Positions 9,058-16,745 of a stretch of 64,000 nt of DNA are shown in pieces. Origin of the DNA: Paraburkholderia tuberum STM678 (GTDB lineage Bacteria; Pseudomonadota; Gammaproteobacteria; Burkholderiales; Burkholderiaceae); NCBI RefSeq assembly GCF_902833905.1, contig NZ_CADFGP010000005.1:1-64000 (forward strand). Direction: 5' to 3'. Position 1 is the first letter of the stretch. Each line of letters begins with the position of its first letter. A program made the translations under genes and the position numbers. A model generated the notes under the pieces. It ran no database searches, was not told where the DNA came from, and worked only from the letters and a program-made list of their open reading frames with translations.

Positions 9058-9681
9058 CTATGCCTCCTCGCCTTTTTCATCCTGTCCGATAACGACGCTC
9101 GTCGACGACGCAAACATGTAACGCGGCACATCCAGATTCTGGGGCGCGGGTTTGTCTTTGAACACTCGACCGGCCAGGTCGTAAGTCGAGCCGTGACAAG
9201 GGCACAGAAAGCCCCCGGGCCAATCGTCGGGCAGACTGGGTTGCGGCCCGGGCTGGAAGCGGGGCAGCGGGGTGCAGCCGAGATGGGTGCACACGCCGAT
9301 CACAACGAGTATGTTGCGATGATCCGGGCGCGACCGGTATTCGTTGTTGCAGTAGGCCGGCAGCGGTATCGAGAACGGATGCTCGGTATGCGGGTCGGCG
9401 ACCATCGGGTCGGCCTTGAGCACGGCCGCCAGCATCTCGTTGGTTCTGTTGACGATGAAAATCGGCTTGCCGCGCCACGCCACGGTCATCATGCTGCCAG
9501 GCTCGAGTCTGCTGATGTCGGCGCTGACCGGCGCCCCGGCTGCCCTCGCACTCGCTGGCGGCGCAAACGAGTCGACAAAAGGAACGACGACCGCCACGCC
9601 TCCTATGGCGCCGACGGCCGATGTGGCGATGAGCCATCTGCGGCGGGTTTCGTCGAGAGGCTCGCTGGAACCGTTTTTCAT
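9058..9681 (-). CDS. Rieske iron-sulfur protein, orphan ubiquinol-cytochrome c reductase type
   Basis: 207 residues from ATG 9681, chosen because GGAG lies six bases upstream; an in-frame ATG at 9711 has no such site. The N-terminus has a twin-arginine-like RRRWL followed by one membrane helix. The C-terminal half has both Rieske boxes, CTHLGC and CPCHGS, which bind the [2Fe-2S] cluster through two Cys and two His. This is PetA architecture, but no cytochrome b or c1 gene is adjacent. Instead it follows a small secreted protein and a Do-like pseudoprotease on the same strand. It may be an alternative bc1 subunit or serve a separate electron-transfer role. Confidence 0.85.
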   Translation of the reverse strand: MKNGSSEPLDETRRRWLIATSAVGAIGGVAVVVPFVDSFAPPASARAAGAPVSADISRLEPGSMMTVAWRGKPIFIVNRTNEMLAAVLKADPMVADPHTEHPFSIPLPAYCNNEYRSRPDHRNILVVIGVCTHLGCTPLPRFQPGPQPSLPDDWPGGFLCPCHGSTYDLAGRVFKDKPAPQNLDVPRYMFASSTSVVIGQDEKGEEA

Positions 9682-9815
9682 GGCAAGCTCCGAGTCGGTT
9701 CGGTTGCCCATCGCGACTTTTCACGAGTACCGTTTACGAATGCACCGCCGCGGTCGTCACGCGCCGGAAAGCCGGCGAATCGGATCGCGTGCGGCCAGAA
9801 ACGCGAAACGCCGGT

Positions 9816-10247
9816 CTACATCGACCACAGGAACACTTCATGCACATGCGACGACGGAGCGATATTCACGTCCCTGCGCTCCGTCTTGCCGTTATATGTG
9901 GCGCTTACGCTATACCGGCCGTGAGGCAGCGACGCCAACAGGAAAGGACCCTTTGCGGTGGTCTGCAATATCGTATTGCCGTGCATGTCGGATAGCGTCA
10001 CCGGGATATTCGCAAGGTATTCGTTGCCGCTAGCCGCCTTGCCCGCAAACTCGAGCGTGAGTGGATACCTTGGCATGACCTCCTTGATAGCGGTGGATTG
10101 GCCAAGGCCGATCCCGCCGCTCAGGAACGTAACCTCACCCTCGTGCTGTACCGCGGGTAAAGGCTGAGTTGCCGCGAACGCGTATTGGACGCTTGCACTC
10201 AGTGCGAGTGCCGTCAAGCCAACTTTGACGATTGCGTGCTGGTTCAT
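9816..10247 (-). CDS. Secreted beta-sandwich (carboxypeptidase-regulatory-like) protein
   Basis: 143 residues with a Sec signal peptide ending AFA. The mature region (NIPVTLSDMHGNTILQT, LLASLPHGRYSVSATYNGK) looks like the small Ig/transthyretin-like fold annotated as carboxypeptidase regulatory-like. The ribosome site AGGAGCTC precedes the start. It lies between the Do-like gene and the Rieske gene on one strand, so the three may form a periplasmic operon. No enzyme activity is expected. Confidence 0.65.
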   Translation of the reverse strand: MNQHAIVKVGLTALALSASVQYAFAATQPLPAVQHEGEVTFLSGGIGLGQSTAIKEVMPRYPLTLEFAGKAASGNEYLANIPVTLSDMHGNTILQTTAKGPFLLASLPHGRYSVSATYNGKTERRDVNIAPSSHVHEVFLWSM

Positions 10248-10328
10248 TTCGAGCTCCTCGTAAAGTGTGGCGATGAGGTACGCGCCGCCACTGCGCTGCC
10301 AGGGTCTATTTGCATATATAAACAGACC

Positions 10329-11789
10329 CTAGCCCATGTCGATGGTGACGAACATGCGCTGTCCGTCGCGTTGGACCAATAGCGCGACCGCGTTACCGCT
10401 GTTCGCCGCTTTCCGCCGGAACTGGGCGGGACTTGATACATGAGTGCTGTCGACCATCAGGATGATGTCTCCCGGTTCGATGCCGGCGAGCGCGCCGGCC
10501 CCCGTGCTTTTTTCGACCAGGACACCACCTTCGACACCTGCGTCGTGTCGCTCCTGTGCGGTCAAACCACGCACGGTCAACCCATCGGGCGCTGCGACCT
10601 GCGCAATGGCCGGGGTCTCGGCAGGAGTGGCATTCAGACTGCCAAGCGCGACTGTCGTATCGTGCGTGGCGTTATCGCGCCAGTACACGAGATGGACGGA
10701 TGTGCCCGGTTTGAGATCGGCTACTGTGACGGGCAACCGGGTCGAATCTGGAATATCAACGCCATTGATCTTCATGATGACGTCGCCTGGTCTGAGACCG
10801 GACCTGGCAGCCGGTCCTCGCGGGTCGACCGAGCTGACGAGCGCCCCTTGCGGCCTGTTCAGACCGAAAGATTGCGCAAGCGGCCAGCTGACATCCTGAA
10901 TCGTGATGCCGAGGCGTCCGTGTTCCGCCTCGTGGTGCAGTTGCAACTGTCGGGCAACTTTCATCGCTTCATCGATCGGCAGCACGAACGCGGCTCCTTC
11001 AACGTCGCCGATCTCTTTCGTGATAGGCATTTCGATCCCAATGACGTTGCCGTTCAGACCGAACACCGGGCTGCCTGCATCGCCCGCATTTTCGGTCACG
11101 TCAGTCTGGATAAGCGGTACATACGACTCGCCTGGCAAAGCCCGCGACATGTTGCTGATGATGCCTGCCGTCACCGTGTCGTTCAGTCCATAAGGGGAGC
11201 CGATCGAGACGACCCACTGACCGGCCTTGTTCGCGGACGGTGAGCCAATTTTGACTGTCGGCAGTTTGGTGGCGGGAATCTTGAGCAGCGCGATACCGCT
11301 CGCTGGGTCGTCGCCGACCACCTTGGCCTTGAACTTGCGACCGTCCCTTAGCGTCACGCTGATTCGGGTTGCTTTCGTTATCAGGCTGGAGTCGGTGAGA
11401 ATGTATCCATCGGCGGCGATGATGAATCCTGAGCCGCTGCGTTGCGAAGCCAGGCCTGCCGCGCCAGGAGGGGCGTAGGCGAACTGCTGGAACTGCTGGG
11501 TAAATGGATCGTCTTCGCTGCCGGCCGGCGGCCAGAGGGGAGTGACGGTGGCGACGGGTTGAGCCGCTGTCACGCTGATATTGACGACTGCTTTGCCTTC
11601 TTCGCTGACGAGGCGCGAGAAGTCCGTCACTATCGCGGGCGCCGTGTCGTGGCCTGGAAGCCTGGCAGCCGGCACATTCGCGCCGGAGCTTACGTTGTTC
11701 GGAGGGGATTGCGCCATGCAGCCCGCGGACACCGCCACGGTCAGACATTCCACGATCAGGAAGTACTTGAGTTTGTCGCGTCGCATCAC
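10329..11789 (-). CDS. Do/HtrA-family pseudoprotease with two PDZ domains
   Basis: 486 residues with an N-terminal hydrophobic segment ending SAGC, so possibly a lipoprotein. The trypsin-like domain aligns well with DegP/DegQ, but all three catalytic positions are changed. The His site (TNNHVV in DegP) is TDSSLI near residue 135, the Asp site (DPRSDIAL) is DPASGIAL near 165, and the Ser site (GNSGG) is GDAGSP near 238. Two PDZ domains follow (HGRLGITIQDVSWP... and LTVRGLTAQER...). Proteolysis is therefore not expected; chaperone or scaffold action via the PDZ domains is more likely. The frame is intact and the substitutions look selected rather than random. Confidence 0.85.
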   Translation of the reverse strand: MMRRDKLKYFLIVECLTVAVSAGCMAQSPPNNVSSGANVPAARLPGHDTAPAIVTDFSRLVSEEGKAVVNISVTAAQPVATVTPLWPPAGSEDDPFTQQFQQFAYAPPGAAGLASQRSGSGFIIAADGYILTDSSLITKATRISVTLRDGRKFKAKVVGDDPASGIALLKIPATKLPTVKIGSPSANKAGQWVVSIGSPYGLNDTVTAGIISNMSRALPGESYVPLIQTDVTENAGDAGSPVFGLNGNVIGIEMPITKEIGDVEGAAFVLPIDEAMKVARQLQLHHEAEHGRLGITIQDVSWPLAQSFGLNRPQGALVSSVDPRGPAARSGLRPGDVIMKINGVDIPDSTRLPVTVADLKPGTSVHLVYWRDNATHDTTVALGSLNATPAETPAIAQVAAPDGLTVRGLTAQERHDAGVEGGVLVEKSTGAGALAGIEPGDIILMVDSTHVSSPAQFRRKAANSGNAVALLVQRDGQRMFVTIDMG

Positions 11790-12022
11790 ATGCCCCCCGA
11801 CACGAGCAGTTGAGTCGGTTGAGTCGGAGTAACGCGTCTGTCCGATGCGTTCTCCATGCTGCTGTGATTCGACTCTAGGTCGCCACTTTTAAAACAAGCT
11901 TAAAAAAACCCGATGAGAGGGTCCGGCTCGCACGTCCCCGTCAACGCTAATTTCGGTACTATACGGATCTACTTTCAGTCCCCGATTTTCGCCGGAACTG
12001 CGCTCCCGACGCGCGTGCAACC

Positions 12023-12904
12023 ATGCCTACCATCAACGAACTATTCGTCTATCCGATCAAATCCTGCGCGGGCATCGCGCTCACCGAGGCGCGGCTGTTG
12101 GCGACGGGCCTCGAATACGACCGCAACTGGATGATCGTCGATCCCGAAGGCGCGATGTTCACGCAGCGCGCGTATCCGCCCATGGCGCTGATCAAGGTCG
12201 AACTCGGCGCAGAGGATCTGATCGTCAGCGCGCCGGGCATGCGTGAGCTGCGCACGCCGCTCGATGCCGCGCGGCTCGCCGCGGCACCCAGGGTCGCTAC
12301 CGCGGTGTGGCGCGACGCGGCCTACGGGCTCGACACCGGCGCAGAAACGGCGGTCTGGTTCACGGAGTTCCTCGGTCTGCCCGCGCGCTTGCTGCGCTTC
12401 GATCCCGAGCGGGAACGCGTCGTCGATCCGGGCTATACGGACAGCACGGGGGGCGCCACGACCTTTTTTGCCGATGGCTTTCCGCTGCTGGTGGTCGGCC
12501 AGGCCTCGCTCGACGATCTGAACGCGCGCCTGAACGGCAAAGGCGCACCGTCGATCAGAATCGATCGCTTCAGGCCCAATATCGTGCTCAGCGGCCTCGA
12601 TGCCTATGAAGAGGACTATGTCGAGACACTCGCCGTCGGCGCGAATGCGGACTCGAGCGCGCGCGTCGAGTTACGGCTCGTCAAGCTGTGCACGCGCTGT
12701 CCGATGCCGACCATCGATCAGGCGCGCGGCGCGCCCGATCCCGACTGGCCGAACGAGCCGACCGACACGATGCTCGGTTACCGAGTCAGCGAGCGCTTCG
12801 ACGGCGCGGTCACGTTCGGCAACAACGCGCTGGTCGCGAGCGGGGCGGGGGCCTGGCTGCGCGTCGGGCAGCAGGTCGACGCGGAGCTCGGGTTCGGCGA
12901 TTGA
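12023..12904 (+). CDS. MOSC-domain protein with N-terminal beta-barrel (YcbX/mARC-like)
   Basis: 293 residues. The N-terminus INELFVYPIKSCAGI is the MOSC_N beta-barrel signature. The C-terminal MOSC domain includes RFRPNIVLSGLDAYEED and VKLCTRCPMPTIDQ, where the Cys is the usual molybdenum-cofactor sulfur ligand. Such proteins reduce N-hydroxylated compounds or act in molybdenum-cofactor sulfur chemistry. Position beside the molybdenum-dependent nitrate reductase locus fits. A terminator hairpin follows. Confidence 0.85.
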   Translation: MPTINELFVYPIKSCAGIALTEARLLATGLEYDRNWMIVDPEGAMFTQRAYPPMALIKVELGAEDLIVSAPGMRELRTPLDAARLAAAPRVATAVWRDAAYGLDTGAETAVWFTEFLGLPARLLRFDPERERVVDPGYTDSTGGATTFFADGFPLLVVGQASLDDLNARLNGKGAPSIRIDRFRPNIVLSGLDAYEEDYVETLAVGANADSSARVELRLVKLCTRCPMPTIDQARGAPDPDWPNEPTDTMLGYRVSERFDGAVTFGNNALVASGAGAWLRVGQQVDAELGFGD

Positions 12905-12915
12905 TGGGATGAAAG

Positions 12916-12930
12916 GCGGGCGAGGCCCGC
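12916..12930 (+). terminator. Hairpin after the MOSC gene
   Basis: GCGGGC-GAG-GCCCGC stem-loop followed by TT, just past the MOSC stop codon. A short T run makes it only moderately convincing. Confidence 0.45.
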
Positions 12931-12942
12931 TTCGAGCGCCGA

Positions 12943-13155
12943 TCAGGCTGCCCGCGCCATGGCCGACGCGGGTAGTGTTTGTCCATCTCGAATCACGCGC
13001 GCCTGCGGCGCGAGCGTCACGATGTCGGGATTCGCGAGGTGGTCGAGCAGCACGACGTCGGCGGCCGCGAGCGCCTTGACGGCCTTCAGGGTCAGCAAGT
13101 CGAGGTCGCCCGGGCCGGCGCTCAGCAGCGTGACCTTGCCGGTGTTGGTGTTCAT
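12943..13155 (-). pseudogene. cobA: Uroporphyrinogen-III C-methyltransferase with large internal deletion
   Basis: From ATG 13155 the first 50 residues match SUMT/CobA (GKVTLLSAGPGDLDLLTLKA, then ADVVLLDHLANPDIVTLAP). The frame jumps after QARVI to a 15-residue tail ending SAMARAA. A full CobA has about 240-280 residues, so the catalytic body is absent. The short in-frame remainder suggests a single internal deletion. CobA would supply the sirohaem precursor for NirB, explaining its place opposite nirB under matching control signals. A functional copy must exist elsewhere if nitrate is assimilated. Confidence 0.75.
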
Positions 13156-13191
13156 GTCGGTGTCCTTATGCCGTTGGTTTCCGTTGGCCCG

Positions 13192-13304
13192 AAACGAAAA
13201 CGGCGCCCGCCCGTGAAGATCACGAGGGGACGCCGTTGTCCGTTGCATTGCCTGTCGACGGTTGAGTCTGCGCGTCGCGACGACGTTGCCGCGATGACGT
13301 TGCG
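13192..13304 (-). promoter_or_regulatory. ANTAR-type attenuator leader of the cobA remnant
   Basis: Read on the minus strand, the predicted transcript first forms GCGGC-AACGTC-GTCGC (13292-13277), then GGAC-AACGGC-GTCC (13241-13228). The second hairpin overlaps the 5' arm of a terminator (13236-13201) followed by TTTT at 13200-13197. Both loops are six bases with A at position 1 and G at position 4, the recognition rule for ANTAR antiterminators such as NasR and NasT. A 16-bp block is shared in inverted orientation with the nirB leader. Confidence 0.7.
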
Positions 13305-13314
13305 CAAGAGCAAT

Positions 13315-13329
13315 GCAAGGACCACGCCA
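13315..13329 (-). promoter_or_regulatory. Sigma-54 promoter for the cobA leader
   Basis: On the minus strand the sequence TGGCGTGGTCCTTGC places GG and GC exactly 12 bases apart (-24/-12), close to the sigma-54 consensus TGGCAC-N5-TTGC. Predicted transcription start is near 13304, about a dozen bases before the first ANTAR-type hairpin. Confidence 0.7.
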
Positions 13330-13557
13330 TCGATCCGATCAAGGCGCGCAAGCCGTTGCCGCACATTGCGATTCACGCGGAAAACATGACGGCGATCGCA
13401 CGCCCGTGCGCCTTCGTTTCGCACGTCGACAGTGCTGCGTCGCACCATCCCTGTGCCTGGCCGCCTCAAAACGCGTCGCGCGCGGGATCCGCTCCGAAGC
13501 CGCGCGACTTGCCGCAAATCCCCGCCACACCGCGCTTTCGGGCGCATTTATCGAAAT

Positions 13558-13573
13558 TGGCACAGCCCTTGCG
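13558..13573 (+). promoter_or_regulatory. Sigma-54 promoter of the nirB operon
   Basis: TTGGCACAGCCCTTGCG has GG at 13559-13560 and GC at 13571-13572, the correct 12-base spacing, and matches the sigma-54 consensus almost fully. Predicted start is near 13584. Nitrogen-limited control through NtrC would be expected. Confidence 0.8.
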
Positions 13574-13583
13574 ATAGGCGTTG

Positions 13584-13709
13584 CCATCGGACCAACGTGG
13601 GTTCGTCGCGCTTGCAGCACAACTGCACGCGCCCCGCAGCACCCAACAGGACAACGGCGTCCCCCGAATTCGGCCCCTCGGCTGGATTCGCGGGACGCCG
13701 TTTTTTTTT
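13584..13709 (+). promoter_or_regulatory. ANTAR-type antitermination leader of nirB-nirD-nasA
   Basis: Hairpin P1 is CGGACC-AACGTG-GGTTCG (13588-13605). Hairpin P2 is GGAC-AACGGC-GTCC (13649-13662). Each has a six-base loop with A1 and G4. P2 shares bases with the 5' arm of a strong terminator, CGGCGTCCC (13655-13663) paired with GGGACGCCG (13692-13700), with a second 10-bp stem inside and nine T at 13701-13709. P2 and the terminator exclude each other, which is how NasR/NasT-type proteins allow read-through when nitrate or nitrite is present. Confidence 0.8.
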
Positions 13710-13749
13710 CCGCAATCGCTTTCGCCAGACACCAGAGGACAGCGTGCTC

Positions 13750-16290
13750 ATGAAAATCATCGTTATCGGTCACGGGATGGTCGGCCACAAACTGGTCGAA
13801 TGCCTGGCGCAACGGGCCGCGCACGATCTCGACATCACGGTGCTGGGCGAAGAATCGCGACCGGCCTACGATCGCGTGCATCTGTCCGAGTTCTTCTCGG
13901 GCAAGACCGCCGATGACCTGTCGCTCGTCGAGCCGGGCTTCTTCGAGCGCCACGGCGTGCAACTGAAGCTGAACGCGCGGGCGGTCGCGGTCGATCGCGA
14001 CGCGCGCACGGTGACGGTCGCGACCGGCGAAACGCTGCCGTACGACCGCCTCGTGTTCGCGACCGGCTCCTATCCGTTCGTGCCGCCGGTGCCGGGCCGC
14101 GAGCGCGGCGACTGCTTCGTCTATCGAACGATCGACGATCTCGAAGCGATGCGCGAATGCGGCGCCCGCTCGAAAACGGGCACGGTCGTGGGCGGGGGCC
14201 TGCTCGGTCTCGAATGCGCGAAGGCGCTGCGCGACATGGGTCTGCAAACGCACGTGGTCGAATTCGCGCCGCGCCTGATGGCGGTGCAGGTCGACGACGG
14301 CGGCGGCCGGGTATTGCGCGGCCGGATCGAAGAGCTTGGCGTCACGGTGCACACGCAGAAGAACACGACGGCGATCGTCGACGGCGAAGCGGGCACGCAC
14401 CGCATGCAGTTCGCCGACGGCAGCCATCTCGACACCGACATGATCGTGTTCTCCGCCGGCATCCGTCCGCGCGACGATCTCGCGCGCGCATGCGGCCTCG
14501 AACTCGGCGCGCGCGGCGGCATCGCCATCGACGACGCGTGCCGCACCAGCGATCCGCACATCTATGCGATCGGCGAATGCGCGCTGTGGCACGGCCAGCT
14601 GTTCGGACTCGTCGCGCCCGGCTACGAGATGGCGCGCGTGGTCGCGAAGCAGTTGCTCGGCGACCCGGCCGAATTCGCGGGCGCCGACATGAGCACGAAG
14701 CTGAAGCTGATGGGCGTCGACGTCGCCAGCATCGGCGACGCGCACGGCAATACGCCGGGCAGCCGCACCTACCAGTTCAGCGACGAACGCAAGCAGATCT
14801 ACAAGAAGCTCGTCGTGTCCGATTGCGGCAAGCATCTGCTCGGCGGCGTGATGGTCGGCGACGCGAGCGAATACGGCACGCTGCTGCAGATGATGCTGAA
14901 CCGCATCGAGCTGCCAGCGTCCCCCGAGTTCCTGATCCTGCCGCAAGCGGACGGCAGCGCGAAGCCGGCGCTCGGCGTCGAGGCGTTGCCCGCGGCCGCG
15001 CAGATCTGCTCGTGCAACAACGTGTCGAAGGGCGAGCTGTGCGCAGCCGTGTGCGCGGGCGCGACCGACATCGGCGCGTTGAAGAGCGCGACCGGCGCGG
15101 GCACCTCGTGCGGCGGCTGCGTGCCGCTCGTCACGCAGGTGATGAAGGCCGAGATGAAGAAGCAGGGCCTCGCGGTGAACAACCACGTCTGCGAGCACTT
15201 CCCGTATTCGCGCCAGGAGCTGTATCACCTCGTGCGCGTCGAGGGAGTGCGCAGTTTCGGCGCGCTGCTCGCCAAGCATGGCCGCGGGCTAGGTTGCGAC
15301 ATCTGCAAGCCGGCGGTCGCGAGCATTCTCGCGTCGTGCTGGAACGAATTCGTGCTGAAGAAGGAGCACGCGTCGCTGCAGGACACCAACGACTACTACC
15401 TCGCGAACATCCAGCGCGACGGCACCTATTCGGTCGTGCCGCGCATGCCGGGCGGCGAAGTGACGCCCGACGGCCTGATCGCGGTCGCGCAGGTCGCGAA
15501 GAAATATGGCCTCTACACGAAGATCACCGGTGGCCAGCGTGTCGATCTGTTCGGCGCGCGCGTCGAGCAATTGCCGTCGATCTGGGAAGAGCTGATCGCG
15601 GCCGGCTTCGAATCGGGTCACGCGTACGGCAAATCGCTGCGTACGGTGAAGTCGTGCGTCGGCTCGACGTGGTGCCGCTATGGCGTCGGCGATTCGGTCG
15701 GTCTCGCGGTCGAACTCGAGAATCGCTACAAGGGCCTGCGCACGCCGCACAAGATCAAGTTCGGCGTGTCGGGCTGCACCCGCGAATGCGCGGAAGCGCA
15801 GGGCAAGGACGTCGGCGTGATCGCGACCGAGAAGGGCTGGAATCTGTACGTGTGCGGCAACGGCGGCATGAAGCCGCGTCACGCGGAACTGCTCGCCGCG
15901 GACCTCGATAAGGCGACGCTCGTGCGCTATATAGACCGCTTCCTGATGTTCTACGTGCGCACCGCCGACCGACTGCAACGCACCAGCGTGTGGCGCGACA
16001 ACCTCGAAGGCGGGCTCGACTATCTGATCGACGTGATCGTCGACGATCGCCTTGGCGTTGCCAACGAGCTCGAAGTGGAGATGCAGCATGTGGTCGACAC
16101 GTACGAGTGCGAATGGAAAAAGGCCGTCACCGATCCCGAAACGCGCAAGCGCTTCCGCCATTTCGTCAACAGCGTCGAGTCCGATAGCAACGTCGCCTTC
16201 GTCGAGGAGCGCGGACAGATCCGGCCGGCAACGCCCGCCGAGCGGCAGGTGCAGCGCATCGCGATTCCCGTTGTCGTCGAGACGGTTTGA
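13750..16290 (+). CDS. nirB: Assimilatory NAD(P)H nitrite reductase, large subunit
   Basis: 846 residues from ATG 13750 (MKIIVIGHGMVGHK); a GTG at 13744 is also possible, and the longer open frame from 13432 is promoter and leader DNA. Domains in order: FAD/NAD(P)-binding reductase (1-300), a BFD-like [2Fe-2S] region starting CSCNN (about 420-460), then the sulfite/nitrite reductase repeats. The sirohaem-[4Fe-4S] ligands are CVGSTWC (near 636) and GCTREC (near 676). It reduces nitrite to ammonium in the cytoplasm using six electrons. First gene of nirB-nirD-nasA. Confidence 0.95.
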   Translation: MKIIVIGHGMVGHKLVECLAQRAAHDLDITVLGEESRPAYDRVHLSEFFSGKTADDLSLVEPGFFERHGVQLKLNARAVAVDRDARTVTVATGETLPYDRLVFATGSYPFVPPVPGRERGDCFVYRTIDDLEAMRECGARSKTGTVVGGGLLGLECAKALRDMGLQTHVVEFAPRLMAVQVDDGGGRVLRGRIEELGVTVHTQKNTTAIVDGEAGTHRMQFADGSHLDTDMIVFSAGIRPRDDLARACGLELGARGGIAIDDACRTSDPHIYAIGECALWHGQLFGLVAPGYEMARVVAKQLLGDPAEFAGADMSTKLKLMGVDVASIGDAHGNTPGSRTYQFSDERKQIYKKLVVSDCGKHLLGGVMVGDASEYGTLLQMMLNRIELPASPEFLILPQADGSAKPALGVEALPAAAQICSCNNVSKGELCAAVCAGATDIGALKSATGAGTSCGGCVPLVTQVMKAEMKKQGLAVNNHVCEHFPYSRQELYHLVRVEGVRSFGALLAKHGRGLGCDICKPAVASILASCWNEFVLKKEHASLQDTNDYYLANIQRDGTYSVVPRMPGGEVTPDGLIAVAQVAKKYGLYTKITGGQRVDLFGARVEQLPSIWEELIAAGFESGHAYGKSLRTVKSCVGSTWCRYGVGDSVGLAVELENRYKGLRTPHKIKFGVSGCTRECAEAQGKDVGVIATEKGWNLYVCGNGGMKPRHAELLAADLDKATLVRYIDRFLMFYVRTADRLQRTSVWRDNLEGGLDYLIDVIVDDRLGVANELEVEMQHVVDTYECEWKKAVTDPETRKRFRHFVNSVESDSNVAFVEERGQIRPATPAERQVQRIAIPVVVETV

Positions 16291-16329
16291 CCTCATCCGA
16301 TTCCCGCTTAACTCAAAAAGAGCCCAGTC

Positions 16330-16695
16330 ATGAAGAACGAACGCTTGCCCCGCGCCTGGACCGCGATCTGCGCACTCGACGACATCGTGCCGAACACCGG
16401 CGTTTGCGCGCTCGTCAATGGCGAACAGGTGGCCGTGTTTCACGTCGATGGCGGCCAAGTCGAGTCGCCGGCCGAGCCCGCGGTCTACGCGATCGAAAAC
16501 TTCGATCCGGGTTCGCACGCGGCGGTGCTGTCGCGCGGACTCGTCGGCAGCCTCGGCGAGCGCATCGTGGTCGCGTCGCCGATCTACAAGCATCACTTCG
16601 ATCTGCGCACCGGCGAATGCCTCGAAACGCCGTCGTATTCGGTCAGCGCATTTGCCACGCGCGTCGAAAACGGCCAGGTGTGGGTCGCGGTTTGA
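16330..16695 (+). CDS. nirD: Nitrite reductase small subunit
   Basis: 121 residues of the Rieske-like NirD fold: WTAICALDDIVPNTGVCALVNG at the start and SPIYKHHFDLRTGECLETP at the end. Classical Rieske Cys/His ligands are absent, as usual for NirD, which assists NirB without its own cluster. It lies 39 bases after nirB and just before nasA in one operon. Confidence 0.93.
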   Translation: MKNERLPRAWTAICALDDIVPNTGVCALVNGEQVAVFHVDGGQVESPAEPAVYAIENFDPGSHAAVLSRGLVGSLGERIVVASPIYKHHFDLRTGECLETPSYSVSAFATRVENGQVWVAV

Positions 16696-16745
16696 GGTAG
16701 CGGCCTTTGTCCATCGTTCTGATGTTTCAACCCGATCATTCGCGC

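Noticed and set aside
8862..9131. Minus-strand frame downstream of the Rieske gene
   Set aside because: Some protein-like stretches in two frames, but no start, ribosome site or recognisable family.
13432..13749. N-terminal extension of nirB
   Set aside because: This stretch holds the sigma-54 promoter, two hairpins and a terminator; homology starts at 13750.
13339..15279. 646-codon open frame opposite nirB
   Set aside because: Shadow frame with biased composition; nirB on the other strand has clear cofactor motifs.
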